A stretch of 64,000 nucleotides of DNA. It comes from Bdellovibrionia bacterium. GTDB taxonomy: Bacteria > Bdellovibrionota > Bdellovibrionia > Bdellovibrionales > JAGQZY01. A program made the position numbers and the translations under genes. Location of the stretch: contig JAUICP010000005.1 of NCBI GenBank assembly GCA_030427805.1, positions 310,001-374,000 of the forward strand, written 5' to 3'. Shown piece by piece: positions 27,050 to 34,811 of this stretch (its first letter is position 1; every line of letters starts with the position of its first letter). The notes beneath the pieces were generated by a model. The model did no database searches, was not told the origin of the DNA, and was given only the letters and a program-made list of their open reading frames with translations.

Positions 27050-27961
27050 ATGAAAAAACTTATTAGTTCAATGCTAGTTTTCGCAACTGTGCTCGGCTTA
27101 TCTTCTTTAGCCAGTGCTTTCCAACAAGAGTACACTCTGGATATGGGTGATCAGCTCATTCAAGCGGGTCCTCGTGTTGGTGCCAAGACAGTCTTTCTTA
27201 AAAGAGAGCTTATTAGAAGATATGGCCTTCGCGGTTTAGACAATGATCAACTCATCAATGTTCGAGTTGTTTCTAAAACTCGCGCCGGTCGTGGTTCTGT
27301 TGCTCTTTATTCTGGACAAAGACTTGTTGAAAAAGAATTTGTTGCCGCTGGTGACTTTAACAAAGATGGTCCACGTACATGGGATCGCGTTGATTTAACT
27401 CCCCGTCGTCCTGGTTTTTCTGTAGGACAAGCGTGGCAGCTCGACTTTGAAGGGTTTCACAAGCTTCGCCGTATCGTAGTTACAGTCAACCACATGCGCG
27501 CGCGCCCAACTCCTCCACCTCGCCCACAACCACCTCAAGTAGGCCGTGGTGAAATTGTTCAACTTGGTGGAACGACTGTTGAGAAATTCTTTATCGAAAG
27601 AGATGCATATTCTCCGAAAGGAAACGTTGTTGTTTCGCAGATTCGCATTAAAGGTGATCGCAACTTCATCCTTGTTGATAACGCTTACGTTGTTTTCAAG
27701 AACGGTCAAAGACGTGAACTCACTGAGCTCGAAGGTATGCTTGCCGATGGTGAAGTAAAAATCGCTCAGGTGGCTAACCGTGGTATTCAAAACATCGTAA
27801 TCGAAGCCGTAAGCGGTTTGATTGGTCCTCGAGGTAAGTACACAGTATCTGTTCGTCAGCACAGAATGGGTGCCGTTCAGCCAAATCCTGGTCGCCCTGG
27901 CCCTGCTCCTGGCAGACCTAGTCGTCCCGGACGTCCTTTCAACGGCGGACATGGTCGATAA
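27050..27961 (+). CDS. Secreted two-domain protein with Pro-rich linkers
   Basis: A 303-residue protein with a signal peptide cut after ASA. Two probable beta-sandwich domains (mature residues about 1-125 and 145-250) are separated by a Pro-rich linker (RPTPPPRPQPP) and followed by a Pro/Gly/Arg-rich tail (NPGRPGPAPGRPSR) that should be disordered. The product is very basic overall. GGGGAAATGTA-type ribosome site precedes ATG 27050. No family is recognised; a surface-exposed or cell-wall-associated role is possible. Confidence 0.75.
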   Translation: MKKLISSMLVFATVLGLSSLASAFQQEYTLDMGDQLIQAGPRVGAKTVFLKRELIRRYGLRGLDNDQLINVRVVSKTRAGRGSVALYSGQRLVEKEFVAAGDFNKDGPRTWDRVDLTPRRPGFSVGQAWQLDFEGFHKLRRIVVTVNHMRARPTPPPRPQPPQVGRGEIVQLGGTTVEKFFIERDAYSPKGNVVVSQIRIKGDRNFILVDNAYVVFKNGQRRELTELEGMLADGEVKIAQVANRGIQNIVIEAVSGLIGPRGKYTVSVRQHRMGAVQPNPGRPGPAPGRPSRPGRPFNGGHGR

Positions 27962-28001
27962 TTAATTCGTTAATTAAACAAGACGTCACTCGCTAATTTT
28001 C

Positions 28002-28033
28002 AAAAAGCCCAGCTGATTCAGTTGGGCTTTTTT
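28002..28033. terminator. Bidirectional Rho-independent terminator
   Basis: AAAAAGCCCAGCTG pairs with CAGTTGGGCTTTTT around ATT, with A and T runs on both sides. It serves both the plus gene ending at 27961 and the minus lipoprotein gene ending at 28049. Confidence 0.9.
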
Positions 28034-28048
28034 AATTGGAGCAGTAAA

Positions 28049-28615
28049 TTAATTCATTTTTCTGATTTCTATTTGGTCAAGATCTACAGAGTTACCAGAT
28101 CCTTCGTTAATCCAAAACTCTATGTACATATCAGGCCCTTTTGCTACAAAACTCGCTGAATAGTACTCCCAGTCAGAACTTTCACCAATCATCAAACTGA
28201 CACTGTCACCTAACCCAGAATTACTTGAGGAGGTATCATAGTGATAGATGTACATTCCGGTATCTCTACTTCCAATAGCGAGACGTCTAGCATAAAAAGA
28301 TACTTGATAAGTACTCCCCACCTCCAAGTCTGGTAAATCTGGAGGACTAATCGTAAACCAAACGTTATCGAGATGAAGTCCAAAGTTGCCGCTATAGGCC
28401 GACTCGGTTCTCAACTGACTTCGCCCGGGTCCGATGGGTACAGATAATCCGAAAACATCCAAATCGATGGGCGACTCTAAATTTCCTTCTAAAAATAAAT
28501 TTTGAGAAAAGGAACTCTGACTACTATTATTGTCAGGGTTTTTCCCTTTAAATGAATCACAATTTTGAAAAAGGCCAACTGACAGACTTGCCAGTAAGAT
28601 AAAGATAGTGCGCAT
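28049..28615 (-). CDS. Lipoprotein with carbohydrate-binding-like jelly-roll domain
   Basis: A 188-residue protein with a lipobox ending GLFQNC, then DSF. The rest resembles a galactose-binding-like/CBM4-9 jelly roll: LEGNLESP near the start, SAYSGNFGLHLDN, YQVSFYARR and VDLDQIEIRK at the end are the usual landmarks. It may bind sugars or another surface ligand; no catalytic part is present. ATG 28615 follows a GGGGGAAAG ribosome site. Confidence 0.72.
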   Translation of the reverse strand: MRTIFILLASLSVGLFQNCDSFKGKNPDNNSSQSSFSQNLFLEGNLESPIDLDVFGLSVPIGPGRSQLRTESAYSGNFGLHLDNVWFTISPPDLPDLEVGSTYQVSFYARRLAIGSRDTGMYIYHYDTSSSNSGLGDSVSLMIGESSDWEYYSASFVAKGPDMYIEFWINEGSGNSVDLDQIEIRKMN

Positions 28616-28818
28616 TAACTTTCCCCCGTGATAAATCCCTAGTTCGAAAAAAATGCAGGGCTCATTCCAACCCTAAAATCATCAAATCGATTCCAAGCAT
28701 ACGAGACCGTTCTAAATTGAGATGTGGGGATCAGCCTCTTGACGGCTGTAAAGCTTTTGATCAACTTAGTTTAAGCAGTTCCTCAAAAGGCAAAAGTCAA
28801 AAATGCCGATAAAGTTTT

Positions 28819-29331
28819 ATGTTACAGGCAATAGGTATTCGTAATTCAATGATGTACTTCACCTTTGTTGGTTTGTTCGTCTTACTACCTGGATGTGGCA
28901 ACACCTCGGGCACGCCACAAAGTTTAAGTTTGAACTCTCTCGACTACGAGTGTGATTCAGGAACAGTTGCCAGTTGTAATGCCTCAGCTCAAAGCCGCAC
29001 CATGCGCCTCGGGCTTATTTTGGCTCCATCCCAAAGTTGTGAACAGATGATTACAAATCTAGTTGGTGGGGACTTTTCTCAAACATTTGAATACAGCGGT
29101 TCTAGCCAAAGCCTCTTTAATGGAACAGTGGCCTACGGACGCATCGAAAATTTCGTGGACAGCAACGGCGACCCTGCCACTGAAGTGGATGATGGCAATT
29201 ACACGGCCTGTGGTTTTATCGATATTAACCAAAACTCATTAATGGACACAGGTGAACCTTTTCTCGATAGTGAATACGACATCCGCCTAGATCTTGAGCG
29301 CAATCTCACCGATTGGTCCTCAGCCCCTTAG
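28819..29331 (+). CDS. Lipoprotein, unknown function
   Basis: A 170-residue protein with a lipobox ending LLPGC, then GNTS. The start is uncertain: ATG 28819 adds an Arg-containing n-region, while ATG 28849 or 28852 would give a shorter signal. The mature part is a small Asp/Ser-rich domain with four further Cys. The Asp-rich motif DINQNSLMDTGEP resembles a dockerin/EF-hand loop and might bind calcium. No family is recognised. Confidence 0.65.
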   Translation: MLQAIGIRNSMMYFTFVGLFVLLPGCGNTSGTPQSLSLNSLDYECDSGTVASCNASAQSRTMRLGLILAPSQSCEQMITNLVGGDFSQTFEYSGSSQSLFNGTVAYGRIENFVDSNGDPATEVDDGNYTACGFIDINQNSLMDTGEPFLDSEYDIRLDLERNLTDWSSAP

Positions 29332-29345
29332 GTACAAGCATCTAC

Positions 29346-30011
29346 CTAACGGGTTTTTACGGCGATGGTCATTCCTTCGCCCGTTGGAAGAATGGTAGTG
29401 GCAAAGCGATTGGATTGACTGAGTTCGCGATTGAACTGCCTGAGAGCTGTCACCTGAGCTTGAAGAGCTTCATCGGCAACTGAATTTTTTTGAATATTGC
29501 CGAAGGCAAAGGTGTTGTCTCCGATAATCATGCCCCCCACTTTTAAATTATCAATCGCCCACTTTAAATAGTTGGGGTAATTCAATTTGTCGGCATCAAT
29601 AAAAACTAAGTCAAAAGGACCTTGGGACTTGATCGAATCCAGGTTTTCTAGGGCCGGACCGATGTGGACTTCAGCCTGCTCTTTATAGCCACAGCGCTCG
29701 AAGTTTTCGATGGCCACCTGAGCGTGATGGGGGTCCATTTCAAAGCTGTGGAGCTTTCCTGTGCGCCCCATTCCCCTCAATAAACAAATCCCAGAATATC
29801 CACCGAGGGTGCCAATCTCTACTGCTCTACGGGCATGGCTAGCTGCAGCAATCACTTCGAGATGGCGACCATCAGAAGGACAAACTGAGATCGAAGGCAA
29901 TCCTGACTTTTCACAATGGGCTAAAACCTCTTCTAACTGGGAGTCCCCCAGCTTTAGTTCCTCAAAGACGTAGTTGGCTATGTCCTCATTATTACAGGCA
30001 TAATTTTTCAT
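29346..30011 (-). CDS. SAM-dependent O-methyltransferase, family 3 type
   Basis: A 221-residue protein of the catechol/caffeoyl-CoA O-methyltransferase-like class 3 family. Motif I is VEIGTLGGYSG; FIDADKLNYPNYL and GGMIIGDNTFAFG carry the metal-binding Asp residues. Members methylate catechol-type or other small acceptors; the substrate here is unknown. It is a complete, normal-length copy, and stands alone. Confidence 0.92.
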   Translation of the reverse strand: MKNYACNNEDIANYVFEELKLGDSQLEEVLAHCEKSGLPSISVCPSDGRHLEVIAAASHARRAVEIGTLGGYSGICLLRGMGRTGKLHSFEMDPHHAQVAIENFERCGYKEQAEVHIGPALENLDSIKSQGPFDLVFIDADKLNYPNYLKWAIDNLKVGGMIIGDNTFAFGNIQKNSVADEALQAQVTALRQFNRELSQSNRFATTILPTGEGMTIAVKTR

Positions 30012-30095
30012 TTCTAGCAGGGCTCCCCTAATTTTTTATTGGTCATCTCAGCGAAAACGAGTTACACCACAATAAAGGAATTTGGAGTATTAATC

Positions 30096-30290
30096 ATGCT
30101 GAAAAAGATTTTAGAATTTTTAGGCGGTCATGCGCCAAAGATTTTTAATAGTAAGGGCGAAGTCCAACACGATCTTGGTGATAAGAAGTGGAAAGACTGG
30201 GATCAAAAGAATCGAACGAATCCTGAATACAATTGGAAGCAACACACGGGTCGCTCCTCTGGTAAAAAAGGCAACCGCGCCCACCACTAA
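30096..30290 (+). CDS. Small basic cytoplasmic protein, unknown
   Basis: I start at ATG 30096, eight bases after TTGGAG; an earlier in-frame ATG at 30039 has no ribosome site. The 64-residue product is rich in Lys, Trp, Asn and His and has a short hydrophobic start (MLKKILEFLGG). No family is recognised. An imperfect hairpin (GTGGCC..GGCCAC at 30297-30322) follows, but with no T run. Confidence 0.55.
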   Translation: MLKKILEFLGGHAPKIFNSKGEVQHDLGDKKWKDWDQKNRTNPEYNWKQHTGRSSGKKGNRAHH

Positions 30291-30419
30291 AAAAATGTGG
30301 CCCGGGACGAGACCCAGGCCACTGGAGGGGGAGAATAATAACCTTGTTTTCTTACTCTTACTCTTCTTCATTGTCGTTCACACTCAAAGATGGTTTTTAC
30401 GAGAGGGTCCATCGAGAGC

Positions 30420-30977
30420 TTAGAACAAGTACTTAACAGTCACTCCACCATTGATATACTGAGTCTCTTCAAGATCAACAGTCGTTGGCGTTCCAAGAAT
30501 ATCTACTTCCGCTTCAGTTTCAGCCGCAACAAGATAGTTCGCTTCAAAATCAATAGTCACTTGGTTGTTTACTTTAAATGAGTAGCCAAGGCCCCCACCG
30601 TAGGCAAGCGCATATTCATCAACTTCAACTCCAACAGTTTTCGAGTAACGATTCACCATACCGGCTTTACCCGAAACAAAAAGTCCTTCAACTAAAAAGA
30701 GATCCGCAGAACCCATGGCAAAAAGGTCTGATGCTTCTGAGTCAGCCGGCATATCTTCTGTATCCATCGGGTTATACATGACATGAAGCCCGAGATTGAG
30801 ATTGTTCATGGAGTAACCGAGCTTACCACCATAAGCAATAGCCGGATCGACATCGTCTTCTTGCATAGCCGAGTAAAGCCCTTGGGCACCAACATATAGG
30901 TTGTTTGCCAAAGCCATGTGTGAAAATGTGAAAAAAGAAACTGCAAAAGTTAAACTTAAAAAGATTCGACTTAACAT
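30420..30977 (-). CDS. Outer-membrane beta-barrel protein
   Basis: I start at ATG 30977, five bases after AGGAGG, which is decisive. The product is 185 residues: signal peptide cut after ALA, then eight likely strands of an OmpA/OmpX-size barrel. It ends in TVKYLF with a terminal Phe, the classic outer-membrane assembly signal. Function is unknown; small barrels of this type are usually structural or adhesive. Confidence 0.82.
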   Translation of the reverse strand: MLSRIFLSLTFAVSFFTFSHMALANNLYVGAQGLYSAMQEDDVDPAIAYGGKLGYSMNNLNLGLHVMYNPMDTEDMPADSEASDLFAMGSADLFLVEGLFVSGKAGMVNRYSKTVGVEVDEYALAYGGGLGYSFKVNNQVTIDFEANYLVAAETEAEVDILGTPTTVDLEETQYINGGVTVKYLF

Positions 30978-31139
30978 AAAGTCCTCCTTGGTTTTCAGTT
31001 CACAATCAGTTTCGACGAAATTTTGATTTGCAACCAGCATTTGGATCACGGAGCATTCCAAACCTGGTAACCTCTTCTATTTATTGAATTCTTTGGCTTG
31101 AAATTTATTGAGACTGGCCTCGATTTGGCCTAATGACAC

Positions 31140-32126
31140 TCATTCTGGAACATTGGGAATATCAAAAGGATACACTCCCATGTAACTTCCCTGCCAAATA
31201 TAGCAGGGCTTTTCACTCTCAGACTTACGAGAACATTCCCTCTCAGTCCCTATGCTCTTATAAGAGTTGAAATCAAGCCATCGCCCGATAAAGGCATCAA
31301 CGTAGCCATGGAGCTTCCAAAAAATAGGATTGGCGTGGGCTGAAAGATTATCGCCAAGGTCATCGCAGCTCTCTTTATAGATCTCGCGATTTTCAGGGCA
31401 TTTCCTTTCGACCACTGAATAGTCTTCAGAATAAGTGGTGTGAAGCATGATATGAAGCGCTTGAATATGAGCGCCCAACTCATTGAGGGTCCAAGTCTTT
31501 AAGCCCTCTTCCATCTTATCAATCTCGGCGCGAATCCATCGGTAATTGCCGTGATTGATTTCGTTGGGAATTGGCCAATTTCTATCTAGGGGATCATTTG
31601 GAACTTCTGACCACGGAGCAATGCAGGCCTGGCCATTAAAAGAGAGTTCAAAGTAGAGCATTTTAATCATTTGTCTGTGCATAAAAAAGAAACTCTCACC
31701 CCAGTGGGCTTCATTTCGCGCCAAATATTCGCTTTTAGTCTCCTGAGACAAGGCGTGCCCCATACTCTTAATCTTTTCAAATTCGGAATCAGTAAGCTGA
31801 ATGCCATCGTTGAAGGAATTATGCCAATAGAGATGCCAATAGCGATGGGACCAACTCTTCAGCATGGGCATAACGCTCTCTAGCTGGCCCGTCCTCCACG
31901 TATCGCTGCAACCCCTACAGATATTCCAGTCAGACTCCCCTTGAACCTTACAGACTCCTGCCTGAGTCTCATCTGCGATTCCATAGGGACTGTAGAGCTC
32001 TAGAAACTGCTTAGGGAAACTCGATTCTTTGTGGTTTTCAGCAAAGAGATTAAGCGAACCACATACACTTTGTGCATGGCTGTAATGTGAGGCTAATAAA
32101 AGAAAAATCAGTACTATTTTACGCAC
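31140..32126 (-). CDS. Secreted tyrosinase-like (type 3 copper) protein
   Basis: A 328-residue protein that starts with GTG at 32126, after AAGGAT, giving a signal peptide cut near SHA-Q. Two regions match the tyrosinase/hemocyanin copper sites. CuA-like: HWGESFFFMHRQMIKMLYFEL near residue 140, the HxxxxFxxxHR...FE pattern. CuB-like: LHIMLH (HxxxH) near residue 224, then NPIFWKLHGYVDAFIGRW near 272, matching the FWxHHxxxD signature with its second His. About eight Cys may be disulfides. It may oxidise phenols outside the cytoplasm. I judge this by motif only. Confidence 0.65.
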   Translation of the reverse strand: MRKIVLIFLLLASHYSHAQSVCGSLNLFAENHKESSFPKQFLELYSPYGIADETQAGVCKVQGESDWNICRGCSDTWRTGQLESVMPMLKSWSHRYWHLYWHNSFNDGIQLTDSEFEKIKSMGHALSQETKSEYLARNEAHWGESFFFMHRQMIKMLYFELSFNGQACIAPWSEVPNDPLDRNWPIPNEINHGNYRWIRAEIDKMEEGLKTWTLNELGAHIQALHIMLHTTYSEDYSVVERKCPENREIYKESCDDLGDNLSAHANPIFWKLHGYVDAFIGRWLDFNSYKSIGTERECSRKSESEKPCYIWQGSYMGVYPFDIPNVPE

Positions 32127-32293
32127 GGTCCGTATCCTTAATCTACTTTTGGCTCGACTTGGGTTTTGCAATCTAAAGTCCAACAGCGGAGGGCAATACA
32201 ACCCCGTCCATCCGCTAGTTTTATTGAGTTCATAACTTAGGTCTAAAAGGTCACGGGGCCTATGTTCCGAAAAGACTTAGGGAGACCGGATTT

Positions 32294-32872
32294 ATGAAAC
32301 TATTCATTTTTGGATTCATTGCAGGAAGCCTCTTGGTGGGCCTTTTAGCATCACATCTTGCAAGTGATCGATCAGAAATCATTCTGACCCGTACAGTGCC
32401 CAATAACTCACCTCCCAAAGAGAACTGCCGAAAAAGTAAAACGACACAGGCCTCTAGAGAGTCGCGAAGTCCTAGTGCTCAACAAAAAACCGTCGAGCCG
32501 CAACCGACTCTCAAAAAAGAGAGTCCAAAAATCACTCTTCCCGCTCCGGTTTTTCATAAAGACCTACCAACGAGCCTCGATACAGTCCCGCCAGGAGAGG
32601 TAAAAGTTCAATGGACTGCACCAAAACGAGCCAAGCGGACACGAGTTTATATTTACGACCACAACAACAAACTCGTTAAAACAAATAGTACTGTAAAAGA
32701 AAAACTCTTTTTAAAAAACATACCCTATAACGACCCAAGCAAACCGGTATTGAGGTACACCATTCGCCTTTCATCGCAGGACAAAACCGGCCAATGGGGC
32801 CAGGTTTCAAAAGCAAAAACCCTTTGGGTTCACAAGAGACACTTTGAATCACTCCGAGTGACCAACAAATAA
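32294..32872 (+). CDS. Membrane-anchored protein with fibronectin-like domain
   Basis: A 192-residue protein with one N-terminal membrane segment (residues 3-20), a low-complexity Ser/Lys/Pro linker (about 40-90) and a C-terminal beta domain (VKVQWTAPKRAKRTRVYIYD...) resembling a fibronectin type III fold. GGGAGACCGGATTT ribosome site precedes ATG 32294. Function unknown; it probably sits in the periplasm tethered to the inner membrane. Confidence 0.7.
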   Translation: MKLFIFGFIAGSLLVGLLASHLASDRSEIILTRTVPNNSPPKENCRKSKTTQASRESRSPSAQQKTVEPQPTLKKESPKITLPAPVFHKDLPTSLDTVPPGEVKVQWTAPKRAKRTRVYIYDHNNKLVKTNSTVKEKLFLKNIPYNDPSKPVLRYTIRLSSQDKTGQWGQVSKAKTLWVHKRHFESLRVTNK

Positions 32873-32914
32873 AAACTGATTGCCGTAAACGAAATTATCA
32901 TCAGAAAAAAAGAC

Positions 32915-34279
32915 CTAACTCAGACGGGAAAGAATATCTTCTTTGCTAAGACTTGGATCCACTATTTGCCAGCAGAAAGCCCGATGGAGGGTTTCTTGAA
33001 TAGCAGGCCCCTTAGGAAGCTGCATTGACTGGATATCGTCAAAGCTCACAATTTTATCGGGAAACCCCTGATCGCTATTTATCACCGAAGACAATGCCTC
33101 CAGTAAACTCGCAAACCCCTTCAAGGCTCCCCACTGGGAGTATCCGATTCTGTCTAGTAATGCGATCAAGTATCTCAAACTCTCATTAGCTGAAACGTTT
33201 GGGTAAAGGCACTTTTCTAGTGCACTCACTTTGCTCTCGGAGTCTAAGTTTTCACTTTCCCATTCAGGTAATTGTAAAAGCAGATTCCAAAGCTTAGATA
33301 ATGTGGCCGCTTCGGTTTTAGAGAGCACCAGTTCCGTCTTTAACCCTTCTAAAAAGTTCTCAAAAGAAAACGGACTTCCATCCCGAGCCTGCAAATTTAA
33401 AAAAGGTAAAAAGAAGCGCACAAACAACTCTTCTCTCTCTAAGTTCGATTGACTCATTTTTCTCGGCAGGGTTTTTGAACTGACCTCCAATAATTCATCA
33501 CGTGCCTCTTCATTTAGTTTTTGAAGCTCTCTATGGAAGCTTGGAACAATCCATGCAAATGCCTGCCAGCCATATAAAAGCCCCAATGCCCCAATAGCAT
33601 CTTCAGCCATTAGCAACTTTAAAAACTCTTCTCTAATCCGCTCATTAGAAACCTTTTGAACCTTAGGTAAGCAATCTCGAATGGCTTTTTCAGTGCCTTC
33701 TTCGATTTCGAAACCCAGTTGCGCCTTGAAGCGAATACCACGAAGAACTCGCAAGTGATCTTCATTAAAGCGCTCTTCTGCAAGCCCAATGGCTTTGATG
33801 CGCTTTTTCTTTAGGTCACTTAATCCATCAACATAATCGATAATTTTCTTTTCTTTGTAATCAAAGAAAAGAGCATTGATGGTAAAGTCCCTGCGCTTTG
33901 CATCTTCTTTTTCAGAAGAAAAACTCACTTTTGTGGGGTGCCTTCCGTCTTTATAGGCTTCATCCATGCGAAACCGAGTTACTTCAATTTGATAACCTTC
34001 AAAGGGAATAATCATTACTCCAAAAGCTTTTCCTACGTCGATCGCGTTCGGAAAGAGTTTCAACACTTCATCGGGAGTGGCATCACTGGCAACATCAAAG
34101 TCTTTGGCTTTTACTCCTAACAAAGCGTCGCGCACACAGCCCCCTGCTAAGAGGGCTTTAAATGAATTTTCGACGAGTTTATCGCAAACAAAAGACAGTC
34201 CTTCCCACTGCTCGTGGGAAGTCATTTGAGAAATAAAATTCTGTTCTGGCTCAATAATAGAGCAATCTTTAAATTCCAA
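32915..34279 (-). CDS. tRNA nucleotidyltransferase / poly(A) polymerase family
   Basis: A class II nucleotidyltransferase. ALLAGGCVRDALLG and KDFDVASDATPDEV carry the nucleotide-binding and metal-binding residues; RRDFTINALFFD, the adjacent EDHLRVLRGIRFKAQL, and the RNA-binding helical C-terminal half are all typical. Such proteins add CCA to tRNA or poly(A) tails to RNA (PcnB); motifs alone do not settle which. The TTG at 34279 overlaps the end of the upstream gene; ATG 34225 is the first ATG. Neither has a clear ribosome site. Confidence 0.92.
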   Translation of the reverse strand: MEFKDCSIIEPEQNFISQMTSHEQWEGLSFVCDKLVENSFKALLAGGCVRDALLGVKAKDFDVASDATPDEVLKLFPNAIDVGKAFGVMIIPFEGYQIEVTRFRMDEAYKDGRHPTKVSFSSEKEDAKRRDFTINALFFDYKEKKIIDYVDGLSDLKKKRIKAIGLAEERFNEDHLRVLRGIRFKAQLGFEIEEGTEKAIRDCLPKVQKVSNERIREEFLKLLMAEDAIGALGLLYGWQAFAWIVPSFHRELQKLNEEARDELLEVSSKTLPRKMSQSNLEREELFVRFFLPFLNLQARDGSPFSFENFLEGLKTELVLSKTEAATLSKLWNLLLQLPEWESENLDSESKVSALEKCLYPNVSANESLRYLIALLDRIGYSQWGALKGFASLLEALSSVINSDQGFPDKIVSFDDIQSMQLPKGPAIQETLHRAFCWQIVDPSLSKEDILSRLS

Positions 34280-34775
34280 GAGATTTCAATAAATCGTTAA
34301 TATCGTCTTGAGCCATGGCATCGTCTCCGGTCCCCACTTGAACGCTGGCACGAGTGTTCTCATTAAAGTGAGAGTTCACCCATTTTAAACGATCAAGGAA
34401 GGTATCCGAAAGAAAGTCATTCCAACTTTTTCTTTCTTTACCAAGGCAGTCGACGACCGACTCCATAGTTTCAGTCGCGTCCATTAACAAGGCCACGACG
34501 ATATGAAAAAAGTCTTCATTCTTTTCAATCTGTGAGCCACGATAGCCAACTTTCTTACAAAGCTCGGCAAACTTCGCGATACGATCGATTTCAACGGGAT
34601 CGTCAACGGCCATCGAAACCGTTGTCGCTCCGCCCATAATTCGATCAACGACCTGCCCGTATTTCTCCAGATCCTGGACCTTGGTGAAGTCTCCTTCGAG
34701 ATCTTCCAAGATATTCATCAAGTCTGCAATCAGGGCCTTTGATTCGCTCTTAAAATCTTCTACAATTTCATCCAT
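34269..34775 (-). CDS. Hpt-like protein with a CheZ-type C-terminal motif
   Basis: I start at ATG 34775. The 168-residue protein is all helical. Its N-terminal 60 residues look like a histidine-phosphotransfer domain (SKALIADLMNILEDLE), but the usual HxxKG His is absent (VVDRIMGGA). Its last residues, AQDDINDLLKSLGI, match the CheZ-type CheY-binding tail (DDLLxSLGF). It may therefore bind a CheY-type response regulator, perhaps as a phosphatase. The gene overlaps the nucleotidyltransferase gene by 11 bases and is 36 bases from the divergent HD-GYP gene. Confidence 0.65.
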   Translation of the reverse strand: MDEIVEDFKSESKALIADLMNILEDLEGDFTKVQDLEKYGQVVDRIMGGATTVSMAVDDPVEIDRIAKFAELCKKVGYRGSQIEKNEDFFHIVVALLMDATETMESVVDCLGKERKSWNDFLSDTFLDRLKWVNSHFNENTRASVQVGTGDDAMAQDDINDLLKSLGI

Positions 34776-34811
34776 AATAGAAATTCTACCACCCCGTGAA
34801 AGGATCTCCAA

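Noticed and set aside
27395-27952. Minus-strand frame of 185 codons opposite the two-domain secreted gene
   Set aside because: The plus-strand frame has a signal peptide, ribosome site and terminator; the antisense frame has none.
28796-28811. GCCGATAA resembling a FliA (sigma-28) -10 box
   Set aside because: The -35 side matches TAAAGTTT poorly and the gene is a lipoprotein of unknown role with an uncertain start, so I do not call a promoter.
30297-30322. GTGGCC...GGCCAC hairpin after the small basic protein
   Set aside because: It has internal mismatches and is followed by G-rich sequence, not T residues.
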